Below are positions 57,417-64,000 of a DNA stretch of 64,000 bases, piece after piece; position 1 is the first letter of the stretch, and each line of letters starts with the position of its first letter. Source of the stretch: Staphylococcus sp. NRL 16/872 (GTDB lineage: Bacteria > Bacillota > Bacilli > Staphylococcales > Staphylococcaceae); contig NZ_CP119327.1 in assembly GCF_022815905.2 (NCBI RefSeq), positions 2,108,001-2,172,000 of the forward strand, written 5' to 3'. Both the position numbers and the translations under genes were made by a program. The notes below the pieces were generated by a model. That model worked only from the letters and a program-made list of their open reading frames with translations. It was not told the DNA's origin and did no database searches.

Positions 57417-57581
57417 ATGTCAAAGACATTATTGAAATTATTAATTGCATTTATTTTTCTTATTTCTGCAATTGTTTTTATAATGCATAAAGAATGGATT
57501 TTCGTAGCAATTTTCGGAATTATCTTTGTTATCTTTTTATTTAACTTTTTGAAAGAATTAAACCAAGATAAAAAACATTGA
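57417..57581 (+). CDS. Small membrane protein, 54 residues
   Basis: An ATG with the strong ribosome site AGGAGG opens a 54-residue frame, MSKTLLKLLIAFIFLIS...KELNQDKKH, with two hydrophobic helices separated by MHKEW and a charged C-terminal tail. The upstream operator and the good ribosome site support expression. I do not recognise the family. The membrane gene at 57657 follows 75 bases later and may share the transcript. Confidence 0.72.
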   Translation: MSKTLLKLLIAFIFLISAIVFIMHKEWIFVAIFGIIFVIFLFNFLKELNQDKKH

Positions 57582-57656
57582 ATATAAAATTCGACATAAT
57601 TATCATTTTAATAAATATGAGGAAAGAGGATATTCATAAGTGAGGTAGGAACCATC

Positions 57657-58265
57657 ATGAATAAGAAATATTTACTTATTAGTCTAATTCTAATAATAAT
57701 AGGTATTTACTACGTTTTAGGAGTCAATAACGATTTAGATGATTTTATATCTAGCATTATTACACGTACGTCTTTAGTTGAGTTTATCATGGCTTCTTTT
57801 ATAATTACTGTGTTATCCATTCCTTTTAATTTATATACTAATAGTAAAATAAAACAAATAAATAAAATAAACGAGAAATTTTCAAAAGAAAAAGTCAAAC
57901 CAGATTTTAATATGGAACAATTTAAGCAAACTGTAAACATTCCTAGTAAGACTTTTATATATAAGGGGATACTCCCTATAGTGTTATTAGTGGGATTAGG
58001 ATTGAAGATTTCAAATCATTTCACACTTCCGTTACCTTTTGCGATAACGCTTATTATTTTAACTTTAACCTTTGTCAGTACGATTTATTATAGTTCTATT
58101 TTTTTGAAGAATATCATCAAACATCGTTATATTCAATATACTGTTTCAATTATTTTAAGTATAGTGATGTTATATATTATGTCACTAGAAGAACAATTAT
58201 TTCTAATTCTATTTTCTATCACTCTTTTTACTATTAGTCATATGAAGACTGCATTCCATCATTAA
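57657..58265 (+). CDS. Membrane protein of unknown function
   Basis: The 202-residue protein has about five hydrophobic helices (5-22, 42-62, 103-122, 126-148, 158-198) and a charged middle loop (62-100, NSKIKQINKINEKFSKEK). No known motif. It is probably in an operon with the 54-residue membrane protein under the Crp/Fnr-type operator. The stop codon overlaps the stop of the convergent Crp/Fnr gene by 4 bases. Confidence 0.72.
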   Translation: MNKKYLLISLILIIIGIYYVLGVNNDLDDFISSIITRTSLVEFIMASFIITVLSIPFNLYTNSKIKQINKINEKFSKEKVKPDFNMEQFKQTVNIPSKTFIYKGILPIVLLVGLGLKISNHFTLPLPFAITLIILTLTFVSTIYYSSIFLKNIIKHRYIQYTVSIILSIVMLYIMSLEEQLFLILFSITLFTISHMKTAFHH

Positions 58266-58939
58266 CTAATGTTACAAACTAATAAGGGACAGGATTCACA
58301 ATGAATTTGCCTTTTGATGAAATCTAAATCTAATATAATTATGTGTTTTGATTTCTTGTCATATGTTAAAATTTTGCTGTCTTTAAGTTTCACAATTGTT
58401 TTAGTAATCCGTTCCCTACTCATTCCACATAATTGAGAAATCTCTTCATGAGTTAGCGTTATGTCTATCACTATTTTCCCGTTAGTATGTACTTTTCCAA
58501 ATGAATGTACTAAGCGCATTAAATTTGAATAAATCGCACCTTTTTTTCCATAAAAAGTATAATCTCTTATAATTAACTCCTTCTTCTTCATTTCGGTTTG
58601 TATATAATTCAACAATAATTTATTTACCATCGCTTCACCCACTATATTATTCAAATGATCAACTGTAACTTGATAAACAGTTGTCTCTTGTTTAAAGATG
58701 AAATAATAATCCATTTGTAAGACATCTAGGCTTTCAGTATGAATACTACCTTCTTTATAAATTTTTGATAACCATACTTTACCACTAGCATCTGTTTGTT
58801 TTAAAAACGCTATTCCATCACTAAAAGCATATAAAAAATTCTCTTTGTTCTTTAAGTTAAATACGTCATTATTGTTGAATTTTTTAGGTTCTCCATAAGT
58901 TTTTATTAAATGATATAATTTATAATTTTGTTTCAACAT
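58262..58939 (-). CDS. Crp/Fnr-family transcriptional regulator (ArcR-like)
   Basis: The 225-residue protein has an N-terminal cyclic-nucleotide-fold domain (about 15-120) and a C-terminal winged helix with LTHEEISQLCGMSRERITKTIVKLK (about 165-190). Its glutamate and arginine in the recognition helix (SRERITKT) are those that read TGTGA half-sites in this family. The extreme C-terminus has Cys214, Cys217 and Cys222 (CESCPLLVC), which could bind metal or respond to redox. Staphylococcal ArcR is the nearest known type; identity is inferred. Confidence 0.85.
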   Translation of the reverse strand: MLKQNYKLYHLIKTYGEPKKFNNNDVFNLKNKENFLYAFSDGIAFLKQTDASGKVWLSKIYKEGSIHTESLDVLQMDYYFIFKQETTVYQVTVDHLNNIVGEAMVNKLLLNYIQTEMKKKELIIRDYTFYGKKGAIYSNLMRLVHSFGKVHTNGKIVIDITLTHEEISQLCGMSRERITKTIVKLKDSKILTYDKKSKHIIILDLDFIKRQIHCESCPLLVCNIS

Positions 58940-59250
58940 TCTTTAATTTCCCCTACTTATCTGAGTAAAGTTATTTTTAACAACGTTTTATTAATTACAC
59001 TTACATACTACTCTCAAAAGTTTAAAATGAACATATGAATAAAACATTTAGTATTACAATTTTACAAACTAAATGATTTATAAAAACAGCAAAGATAAAT
59101 ATAGTTGACGTATGTTTTATCTTTTTTAGAATATGAGACGTACGAAATTTCTATTTGTAAGAGATAATGATCATGAATACATTTTAAGAAAGAGAAAAAA
59201 TTAAATTAGTTAATTCACTCAACAAAATTTCAATGTGAATAGGTGATTTT
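58940..59250. other. Divergent intergenic region Crp/Fnr gene / 59251 gene
   Basis: About 311 bases. Apart from the promoter at 59105-59132 and an AT-rich hairpin AAAGATAAA / TTTATCTTT (59091-59124), nothing clear. No TGTGA-N6-TCACA site is present, so autoregulation is not evident. Confidence 0.5.
59105..59132 (+). promoter_or_regulatory. Promoter of the 59251 gene
   Basis: -35 TTGACG, 16-base spacer, -10 TAGAAT, about 115 bases upstream of the ATG. Confidence 0.55.
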
Positions 59251-59463
59251 ATGAATAATCTAAAAACAGCTTTAAACTTTTTAGCTTGGTGGGACATCAT
59301 TTTTGTTGTGCCTATGTTTCTTTTATTTTCTTACTTACCAACCTATAATATTTTCAGTATTGTTTTAAACGTATTAATAATTTTATTTACTTCTATCGGC
59401 TTAATTCTAACTGTTCATAGTATTATTGCAATTTTCAAAAGAGGTCGCGACAAAAACGTTTAG
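59251..59463 (+). CDS. Small membrane protein, 70 residues
   Basis: A 70-residue protein with two membrane helices (about 14-32 and 37-60) and a basic tail (FKRGRDKNV), so the N- and C-termini are probably inside. The ribosome site AGGTGA precedes the ATG. No family recognised. It lies between the Crp/Fnr gene and the PaiB-like gene. Confidence 0.65.
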   Translation: MNNLKTALNFLAWWDIIFVVPMFLLFSYLPTYNIFSIVLNVLIILFTSIGLILTVHSIIAIFKRGRDKNV

Positions 59464-59600
59464 GATTTGATAGAAATTAAGAAGTATACAAAACTATTTT
59501 ACAAATTTTGACTTATAAATTTAGTTGATTTAATGGGATTAGGGTATTATTAAACAAACATTATATAGGTGTATTAATTTAATTAAGGGGGATCTGACGA

Positions 59601-60206
59601 ATGTATATTCCTAAATATTATCAAATGAAAGATTATGAAAAGATTAAGCGCTTTATGATAGAACATAATTTCATTACTATTATTACTATTGACAATTCTG
59701 TACCAATTGCCACACATTTGCCTGTTATTGTTGAAGAATATGATAATCAATTATATGTATCTGGACATTTTTCTAAAGAAAATCCTCAATGGAAAACAAT
59801 AAAAAATAATAGCAATATCCTTATGATATTCCACGGTCCGCATAGCTATATATCATCTACTTGGTACGAAACAGAGGATGTGCCAACATGGGATTATCAA
59901 AGTATACACGCATACGGTTGCGGCATGTTATTAGATGAAGACGAACTTATAACTGATTTATCCAAATTACTTCATAAATATGAGTATCACCGTCAAAATG
60001 GAGCAACTTGGAATAATATGTCTGATCACACGAAGCAACAAATTCATGGTATTACTGGTTTTAAAGTTAAAGTTAATAAAATAGAAGCCTCCTATAAATT
60101 GAGCCAAAATCGTAGTAAAAAGGACAAAGAAAATATTATCAAGCAACTTTCTCAGAGTAATAACACTGTGGACAAACGCTTAGCTAGAGAGATAGATAAG
60201 TTCTGA
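59601..60206 (+). CDS. PaiB-like FMN-binding protein
   Basis: The 201-residue protein starts MYIPKYYQMKDYEKIKRFM and contains PIATHLPVIVEE, HFSKENPQWKTI, IFHGPHSYISSTWYE and VPTWDYQSIHAYG, all hallmarks of the PaiB family (split-barrel FMN-binding fold). B. subtilis PaiB is linked to sporulation control and polyamine metabolism with PaiA; the function in staphylococci is unknown. No paiA lies beside it. AGGGGGAT precedes the ATG. Confidence 0.88.
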   Translation: MYIPKYYQMKDYEKIKRFMIEHNFITIITIDNSVPIATHLPVIVEEYDNQLYVSGHFSKENPQWKTIKNNSNILMIFHGPHSYISSTWYETEDVPTWDYQSIHAYGCGMLLDEDELITDLSKLLHKYEYHRQNGATWNNMSDHTKQQIHGITGFKVKVNKIEASYKLSQNRSKKDKENIIKQLSQSNNTVDKRLAREIDKF

Positions 60207-60359
60207 AGTAAAATCAATGCCATATTTTATATAGGTATTACTGATTGTAAAAAAATTTAAATATGGTTTTCTCATTTGCATTAGCTTACTAATGATTTCG
60301 ATTTTTATTTAAGTATAATAACCGTATTGATGACAATTATTTCTTATATTAATCTAAAA

Positions 60360-60420
60360 AATGAGATTGAACATTTCAAGTAATAGTCTTCACTATCACT
60401 TGTTTATGTTCAATCTCATT
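60360..60420. terminator. Terminator between paiB-like gene and mnhG2
   Basis: AATGAGATTGAAC / GTTCAATCTCATT closes a 35-base region with an inner stem (AAGTAATAGT / CACTATCACTT); convergent genes on both sides. Confidence 0.75.
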
Positions 60421-60427
60421 AATTTAA

Positions 60428-60961
60428 TCAATCTTCTAAGTCTTTTTCTGCCTTTTCTATAAATTTTTCATTTTCTTTTATTTGTTCTTTTCGTGCCTCT
60501 TCAGCCTCTATTTCTCTTTGTTTTTTCATATCATAATAAACTTGTTCACGTTTTTCTTCGCGTCGTTTCGCTCTACTTTCTAATTCTTCTTTAGTATTAA
60601 ACTCTTTTGAACTTAATAGAATAGTTGATTCTCTAGGTACATCATCTTTGCGATACATATAAGCACCTGTACGATAAGCCGCTCTAGCCACGAGATGCAT
60701 GCCTACGGGAGAAGTTAAATTAATAAAGACAATAGATAGTAATAAACGTACACTAAAGAAACTTTGTGCATGTATGAAATAGATTAATACACCTATAAGT
60801 GTTAATAGTACAGATAAAGTCGAACTTTTAGTAGACGCATGGCTTCGTAAAAAGACATCTTGAAACTTCACAATACCAATAGCACTGATAACTGCAATGA
60901 TGCTTCCTAGAAATATCAGAATAGCCGCAATTAATTCAACGATTTCGTTTATTTGTTCCAT
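60428..60961 (-). CDS. mnhG2: MnhG2: subunit G of the second Mrp Na+/H+ antiporter
   Basis: The 177-residue protein has three membrane helices (about 8-90) with [31 protein letters not shown], the MnhG core, then a 75-residue highly charged helical tail ([21 protein letters not shown]). S. aureus MnhG2 is about 145 residues, so the tail is longer here. It overlaps mnhF2 by 26 bases. It is the last gene of the operon. Confidence 0.9.
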   Translation of the reverse strand: MEQINEIVELIAAILIFLGSIIAVISAIGIVKFQDVFLRSHASTKSSTLSVLLTLIGVLIYFIHAQSFFSVRLLLSIVFINLTSPVGMHLVARAAYRTGAYMYRKDDVPRESTILLSSKEFNTKEELESRAKRREEKREQVYYDMKKQREIEAEEARKEQIKENEKFIEKAEKDLED

Positions 60962-61238
60962 TGAATACTCGACCTCCTCCTATAAATCTAGAAATTGAGA
61001 CGGAACTTACAAAAGATATTATCGCAATCAACATAATTGAATCTAGGTAAGAGACCGTATTATATATCACACTTATGATACCGACTATACACATAATGAC
61101 AGCACTCGAAGCATCGAAGGCTACAACCCTATCTGCCGTTGTAGGTCCTTTAATTAAACGGAAGAGCCCAATTAAAAATGCGATACCAAATAATACAAGC
61201 GCAGTTGTTGTAAAGAAATTGATGAGTGACTCAATCAT
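60936..61238 (-). CDS. mnhF2: MnhF2: subunit F of the second Mrp antiporter
   Basis: The 100-residue protein has three membrane helices and the MnhF core [24 protein letters not shown]. The length equals S. aureus MnhF2. It overlaps mnhE2 by 4 bases. Confidence 0.92.
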   Translation of the reverse strand: MIESLINFFTTTALVLFGIAFLIGLFRLIKGPTTADRVVAFDASSAVIMCIVGIISVIYNTVSYLDSIMLIAIISFVSSVSISRFIGGGRVFNGTNKRNR

Positions 61239-61717
61239 TGTGTCACCTCCAAAATCAAGTTTTCATATTGCTTGATGTTTTTCAATAAACTTTCTTTTTC
61301 CTTTTCAGAAACATCGATACTATGAATAAAAAATTTATTTGTTGCTTTTGAAATTCTAATCACTGTTGATCCTGGTGTAATAATAATTAAGATAGTTAAA
61401 AATGTAATCGACCAATCATTTTTAAGACTCGTTTCATATGTTAAAAGACCAGGATTCATGTCTTTTGTTTTAAAAAGAATGTAATTAATAATACTAATAC
61501 TAGATGTTATTAATTGATATAAATAAACTGCTATAAACTTTATAACGATCCATACCTTTTTAGGATAAAATTCCTGATTAAAAAAGCGATGAAGAATGTA
61601 GATAATAACTAAGCCAATCACATATCCTGAAATAAAGGTAGAGAATAGAAAGGAATCTTCATCTTGAAAGAGCACCCATAGAAACGCAATCAAGATATTT
61701 AATACTATTTGTCTCAT
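61235..61717 (-). CDS. mnhE2: MnhE2: subunit E of the second Mrp antiporter
   Basis: The 160-residue protein has two or three N-terminal helices and a soluble part with [40 protein letters not shown], the MnhE signature region (ITLTPGT). The length is identical to S. aureus MnhE2. It overlaps mnhD2 by 4 bases. Confidence 0.92.
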   Translation of the reverse strand: MRQIVLNILIAFLWVLFQDEDSFLFSTFISGYVIGLVIIYILHRFFNQEFYPKKVWIVIKFIAVYLYQLITSSISIINYILFKTKDMNPGLLTYETSLKNDWSITFLTILIIITPGSTVIRISKATNKFFIHSIDVSEKEKESLLKNIKQYENLILEVTQ

Positions 61718-63213
61718 TTATTCTCCCCCTTTAAATGTGTATTGACTAAACTATGATAATAATGATCATCCATATTTAATTTTGTAGCATTCTCGGTAGC
61801 ATTCATCACAACTGGCGCTGCAATCCCCATTGCTAATACTACTGCAATAAGAATACCTAGAATACTTTTACGATGCATAGGTAAAGGATTGAAATCAACT
61901 TGTTCGCCATCGTCATCACCAAAGTACATAATGAATAAAATTCTAAAGAGGCTATACATTGCAAGTAAGCTTGTAATAATCATTAAAGTTAATCCGATAT
62001 AATTGCCATTTTGAACTGCACCTTGGAAGATGAGCACTTTTCCTGGGAAACCACTAAATGGTGGAACGCCTCCAATAGCGAAGATCATTACTATAAATGC
62101 AACGCCGTAGAATGGTTCTTTTTTAGCTAATCCACTCAAATATCGATATTCTCGATAACCAGACATATACACTAAACTACCAATAATAAAGAACAGCATC
62201 GTTTTGACGATAATGTCATTTGCTAAATAAAAGATAGCACCATGAACACCAGCAAGTGTATTAGAGCCTAATCCTAAAATGACAAAGCCGATAGATAAAA
62301 TAACTTGATAAGATGCAACTTTCTTAATATCTCTATATGCAATAACACCAAACGCCCCTATAATCATCGTTAGGCATGATAAAAATACGAGTAATGGGTG
62401 TGTAACGCCAGTATGTTGATCAAATAATAAAGTGAAGAAACGAATTAATGCATAAGCGCCTACTTTCGTCATTAAAGCAGCGAATAAAGCAGCAAGTTCT
62501 GTATTTAATACTGCGTAAGCTTTAGGAAGCCACATAAAGAGTACTAAAGATGCTTTAGAACCAAAAGCTACGATAAACACAATCGAAACGATAATAATTG
62601 CTTTATTGTCATGTATTTGGTCTAAACGTAATGCAATATGAGAAAAATTCAATGTACCCACAACTTTATATAATAAACCGATGCCTAATAAGAATAACCA
62701 TGAGCCGATGATATTTAATACAACATAAATAATTGCGGCACGTAATTGTTCTACTGACTGTCCAAGCGTTACTAACACGAACGATGCAAGTAACATAATT
62801 TCAAACATGACATATAAATTAAATAAGTCTGAAGTTAAGAAAGAGCCGATGACGCCCACTGTTAAGAATAAAATAAATGAAGGCATATAATATCGATTTA
62901 CACGTTGTTCGCCACGTCCAAATCCATACGACATAATTAAAGTCACTACAAAGGACGCTACTGTAGTCATTAATAAGCTAAGTGAGTCTCCTAAAAATTG
63001 TATCCCAAAGGGTGCCGGCCAATCGCCAAAGTTTAGCGTAATTGGCTTATGATTTAATACATATATTAGTAAAACCAGAGAAATAATTGTATTAAGTGCC
63101 ATCGTACCAATGTATAAAATCTTTGATAGTGTATTTTTATTTTTCGTAAAAACAAGTACTAGCGCACATAAAAGAGGTAATAGAATTGGGAGAATTAAAA
63201 TATTACTGTTCAT
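61714..63213 (-). CDS. mnhD2: MnhD2: NuoN/NuoM-like proton-channel subunit
   Basis: The 499-residue protein has about 14 helices, homologous to complex I antiporter subunits. The key charged residues lie in [10 protein letters not shown] (helix 5 Glu) and [17 protein letters not shown] (helix 7 Lys). With MnhA2 it forms the ion-translocating part of the Mrp-type antiporter, which in S. aureus Mnh2 favours K+/H+ exchange at high pH. It overlaps mnhC2 by 11 bases. Confidence 0.95.
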   Translation of the reverse strand: MNSNILILPILLPLLCALVLVFTKNKNTLSKILYIGTMALNTIISLVLLIYVLNHKPITLNFGDWPAPFGIQFLGDSLSLLMTTVASFVVTLIMSYGFGRGEQRVNRYYMPSFILFLTVGVIGSFLTSDLFNLYVMFEIMLLASFVLVTLGQSVEQLRAAIIYVVLNIIGSWLFLLGIGLLYKVVGTLNFSHIALRLDQIHDNKAIIIVSIVFIVAFGSKASLVLFMWLPKAYAVLNTELAALFAALMTKVGAYALIRFFTLLFDQHTGVTHPLLVFLSCLTMIIGAFGVIAYRDIKKVASYQVILSIGFVILGLGSNTLAGVHGAIFYLANDIIVKTMLFFIIGSLVYMSGYREYRYLSGLAKKEPFYGVAFIVMIFAIGGVPPFSGFPGKVLIFQGAVQNGNYIGLTLMIITSLLAMYSLFRILFIMYFGDDDGEQVDFNPLPMHRKSILGILIAVVLAMGIAAPVVMNATENATKLNMDDHYYHSLVNTHLKGENK

Positions 63214-63553
63214 GCTTATCCTCCTCTCCTCTTAACACATCGATATCCGCTTCTTTTGTAACGCGGTATGTTCGATATATTAATACTAGTAGAAAGGCTG
63301 TCATCGCAAATCCAATAACAATCGCTGTTAGCACAATTGCTTGTAATAATGGATCTACAAAATTGTGATTTGAACCATGAATTAATGGTTCAACCATCTT
63401 ATTACTATAATGTCCCATGCTCATAATAATTAAATTACCTGCATGTGTGTAAATTGAAATACCGATAACAATGCGTATTAAGTTTAAAGATAGAATCATG
63501 TACGTTCCTATAAATACTAAGAATCCTATCACGAATAGTAAGATTAAATTCAT
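63203..63553 (-). CDS. mnhC2: MnhC2: NuoK-like subunit
   Basis: The 116-residue protein has three helices and the NuoK-like text [29 protein letters not shown] and [21 protein letters not shown]. It overlaps mnhB2 by 4 bases. Confidence 0.94.
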   Translation of the reverse strand: MNLILLFVIGFLVFIGTYMILSLNLIRIVIGISIYTHAGNLIIMSMGHYSNKMVEPLIHGSNHNFVDPLLQAIVLTAIVIGFAMTAFLLVLIYRTYRVTKEADIDVLRGEEDKHEQ

Positions 63554-63975
63554 GAATTACCACCACTTAATGACAACATTACTGTGACAATGACACCTAC
63601 TACAGTAAGTAATATGCCACCCTCAAAGAGTGTTACCGTAGTCACGTGCATCTCTCCAAAGATAGGTAAAGGAATATGTGCTTCACTTTGGTGTAAGAAA
63701 GACTTGCCAAAGAATATAGGAACAATTGCCGTTAATAATGAAATGAAGGAGCCAATAATCATTAATTTCTTAAAATCAATTGGTAAGCTTTCTAATACCT
63801 CATTCACATCGAAAGCGAGGAACATTAAAATGAAAGCCGAACTAAATATAAGCCCTCCGATGAAGCCACCACCTGGATTATTATGTCCCGCAAAAAACAC
63901 ATAAAATCCAAAGGTGAGTAAGATAAAAACAACAATTTTAGTGACTGTTCTTAAAACTATATCATTTTCTCTCAT
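63550..63975 (-). CDS. mnhB2: MnhB2: Mrp antiporter subunit B
   Basis: The 141-residue protein has four helices with [30 protein letters not shown], the MnhB hallmark ([11 protein letters not shown]). The length equals S. aureus MnhB2. GGAGGGG precedes the ATG. It follows mnhA2, most of which lies beyond the window. Confidence 0.95.
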   Translation of the reverse strand: MRENDIVLRTVTKIVVFILLTFGFYVFFAGHNNPGGGFIGGLIFSSAFILMFLAFDVNEVLESLPIDFKKLMIIGSFISLLTAIVPIFFGKSFLHQSEAHIPLPIFGEMHVTTVTLFEGGILLTVVGVIVTVMLSLSGGNS

Positions 63976-64000
63976 CTTGGCCCCTCCAATCTTTATAATT
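63962..64000 (-). CDS. mnhA2: Probable 3' end of mnhA2 (partial)
   Basis: The minus-strand frame that is open from the window edge reads [12 protein letters not shown] and stops within the start of mnhB2, giving a 14-base overlap. The operon order mnhA-mnhB is the family norm. Only 12 codons are visible, so this is inference from position, not a homology match. Confidence 0.45.
   Translation of the reverse strand, partial: NYKDWRGQDERK

Overview
This is a low-GC chromosomal stretch from a Staphylococcus, almost certainly a coagulase-negative species related to the epidermidis group. The marker genes are staphylococcal: the mgrA end, sarX-rbf, graXRS-vraFG, the tag teichoic acid genes with pbp4/abcA, and the mnh2 antiporter. 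Their order broadly follows the S. aureus mgrA-to-mnh2 interval. The main departures from S. aureus are a TagF-type polymerase between nupC and abcA, a formate dehydrogenase inside the tag cluster, and the absence of mntABC, dhaK and dhaL beside their usual partners. I see no rRNA, tRNA, CRISPR array, insertion sequence or prophage.

Layout. 1-15 kb holds the 3' end of mgrA, a CydDC-type ABC exporter pair, uppP, and mostly housekeeping or unknown genes: a LOG-family protein, acetyltransferases, a lipoprotein, an MFS exporter with a LysR regulator, and a YebC-like protein. 15-18 kb holds the biofilm regulators sarX and rbf. 18-22 kb holds a BI-1-like membrane protein, a LysM-CHAP cell wall hydrolase and the Pit phosphate transporter with its PhoU-like partner. 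22-28 kb is the antimicrobial-peptide sensing and export unit graXRS-vraFG. 28-36 kb holds an esterase, a YkvI-like permease, an orphan dhaM, the fhuCBG ferric-siderophore importer with a Fur box, and a YitT-family protein. 36-52 kb holds a candidate small RNA, nupC, tagF, the divergent abcA/pbp4 pair and the wall teichoic acid genes tagD, tagX, tagB, tagG, tagH and tagA, interrupted by fdh and a DUF2294 gene. 52-64 kb holds an M50-like membrane peptidase, mntR, a CPA1 antiporter, a PAP2 phosphatase, small membrane proteins, a Crp/Fnr regulator with a matching upstream palindrome, a PaiB-like protein and mnhB2-G2.

The genes form a cell-envelope theme. uppP recycles the lipid carrier used by TagA, TagB and TagF. 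TagGH exports the polymer, PBP4 and the CHAP enzyme remodel peptidoglycan, and GraRS/VraFG adjusts surface charge. MgrA, SarX and Rbf are global regulators of surface and biofilm properties, and MgrA is known to act on abcA in S. aureus. Pit, FhuCBG, MntR, CPA1 and Mnh2 handle phosphate, iron, manganese and Na+/H+ balance.

The most interesting undescribed items are a complete-looking small RNA gene at about 36.63-36.80 kb, a Crp/Fnr-type operator next to an unannotated 54-residue membrane protein and a Crp/Fnr gene, a conserved tail following three terminators, and a cluster of TGTAAA/TTTACA boxes before the Pit operon. All family calls come from reading the sequence; no searches were run.
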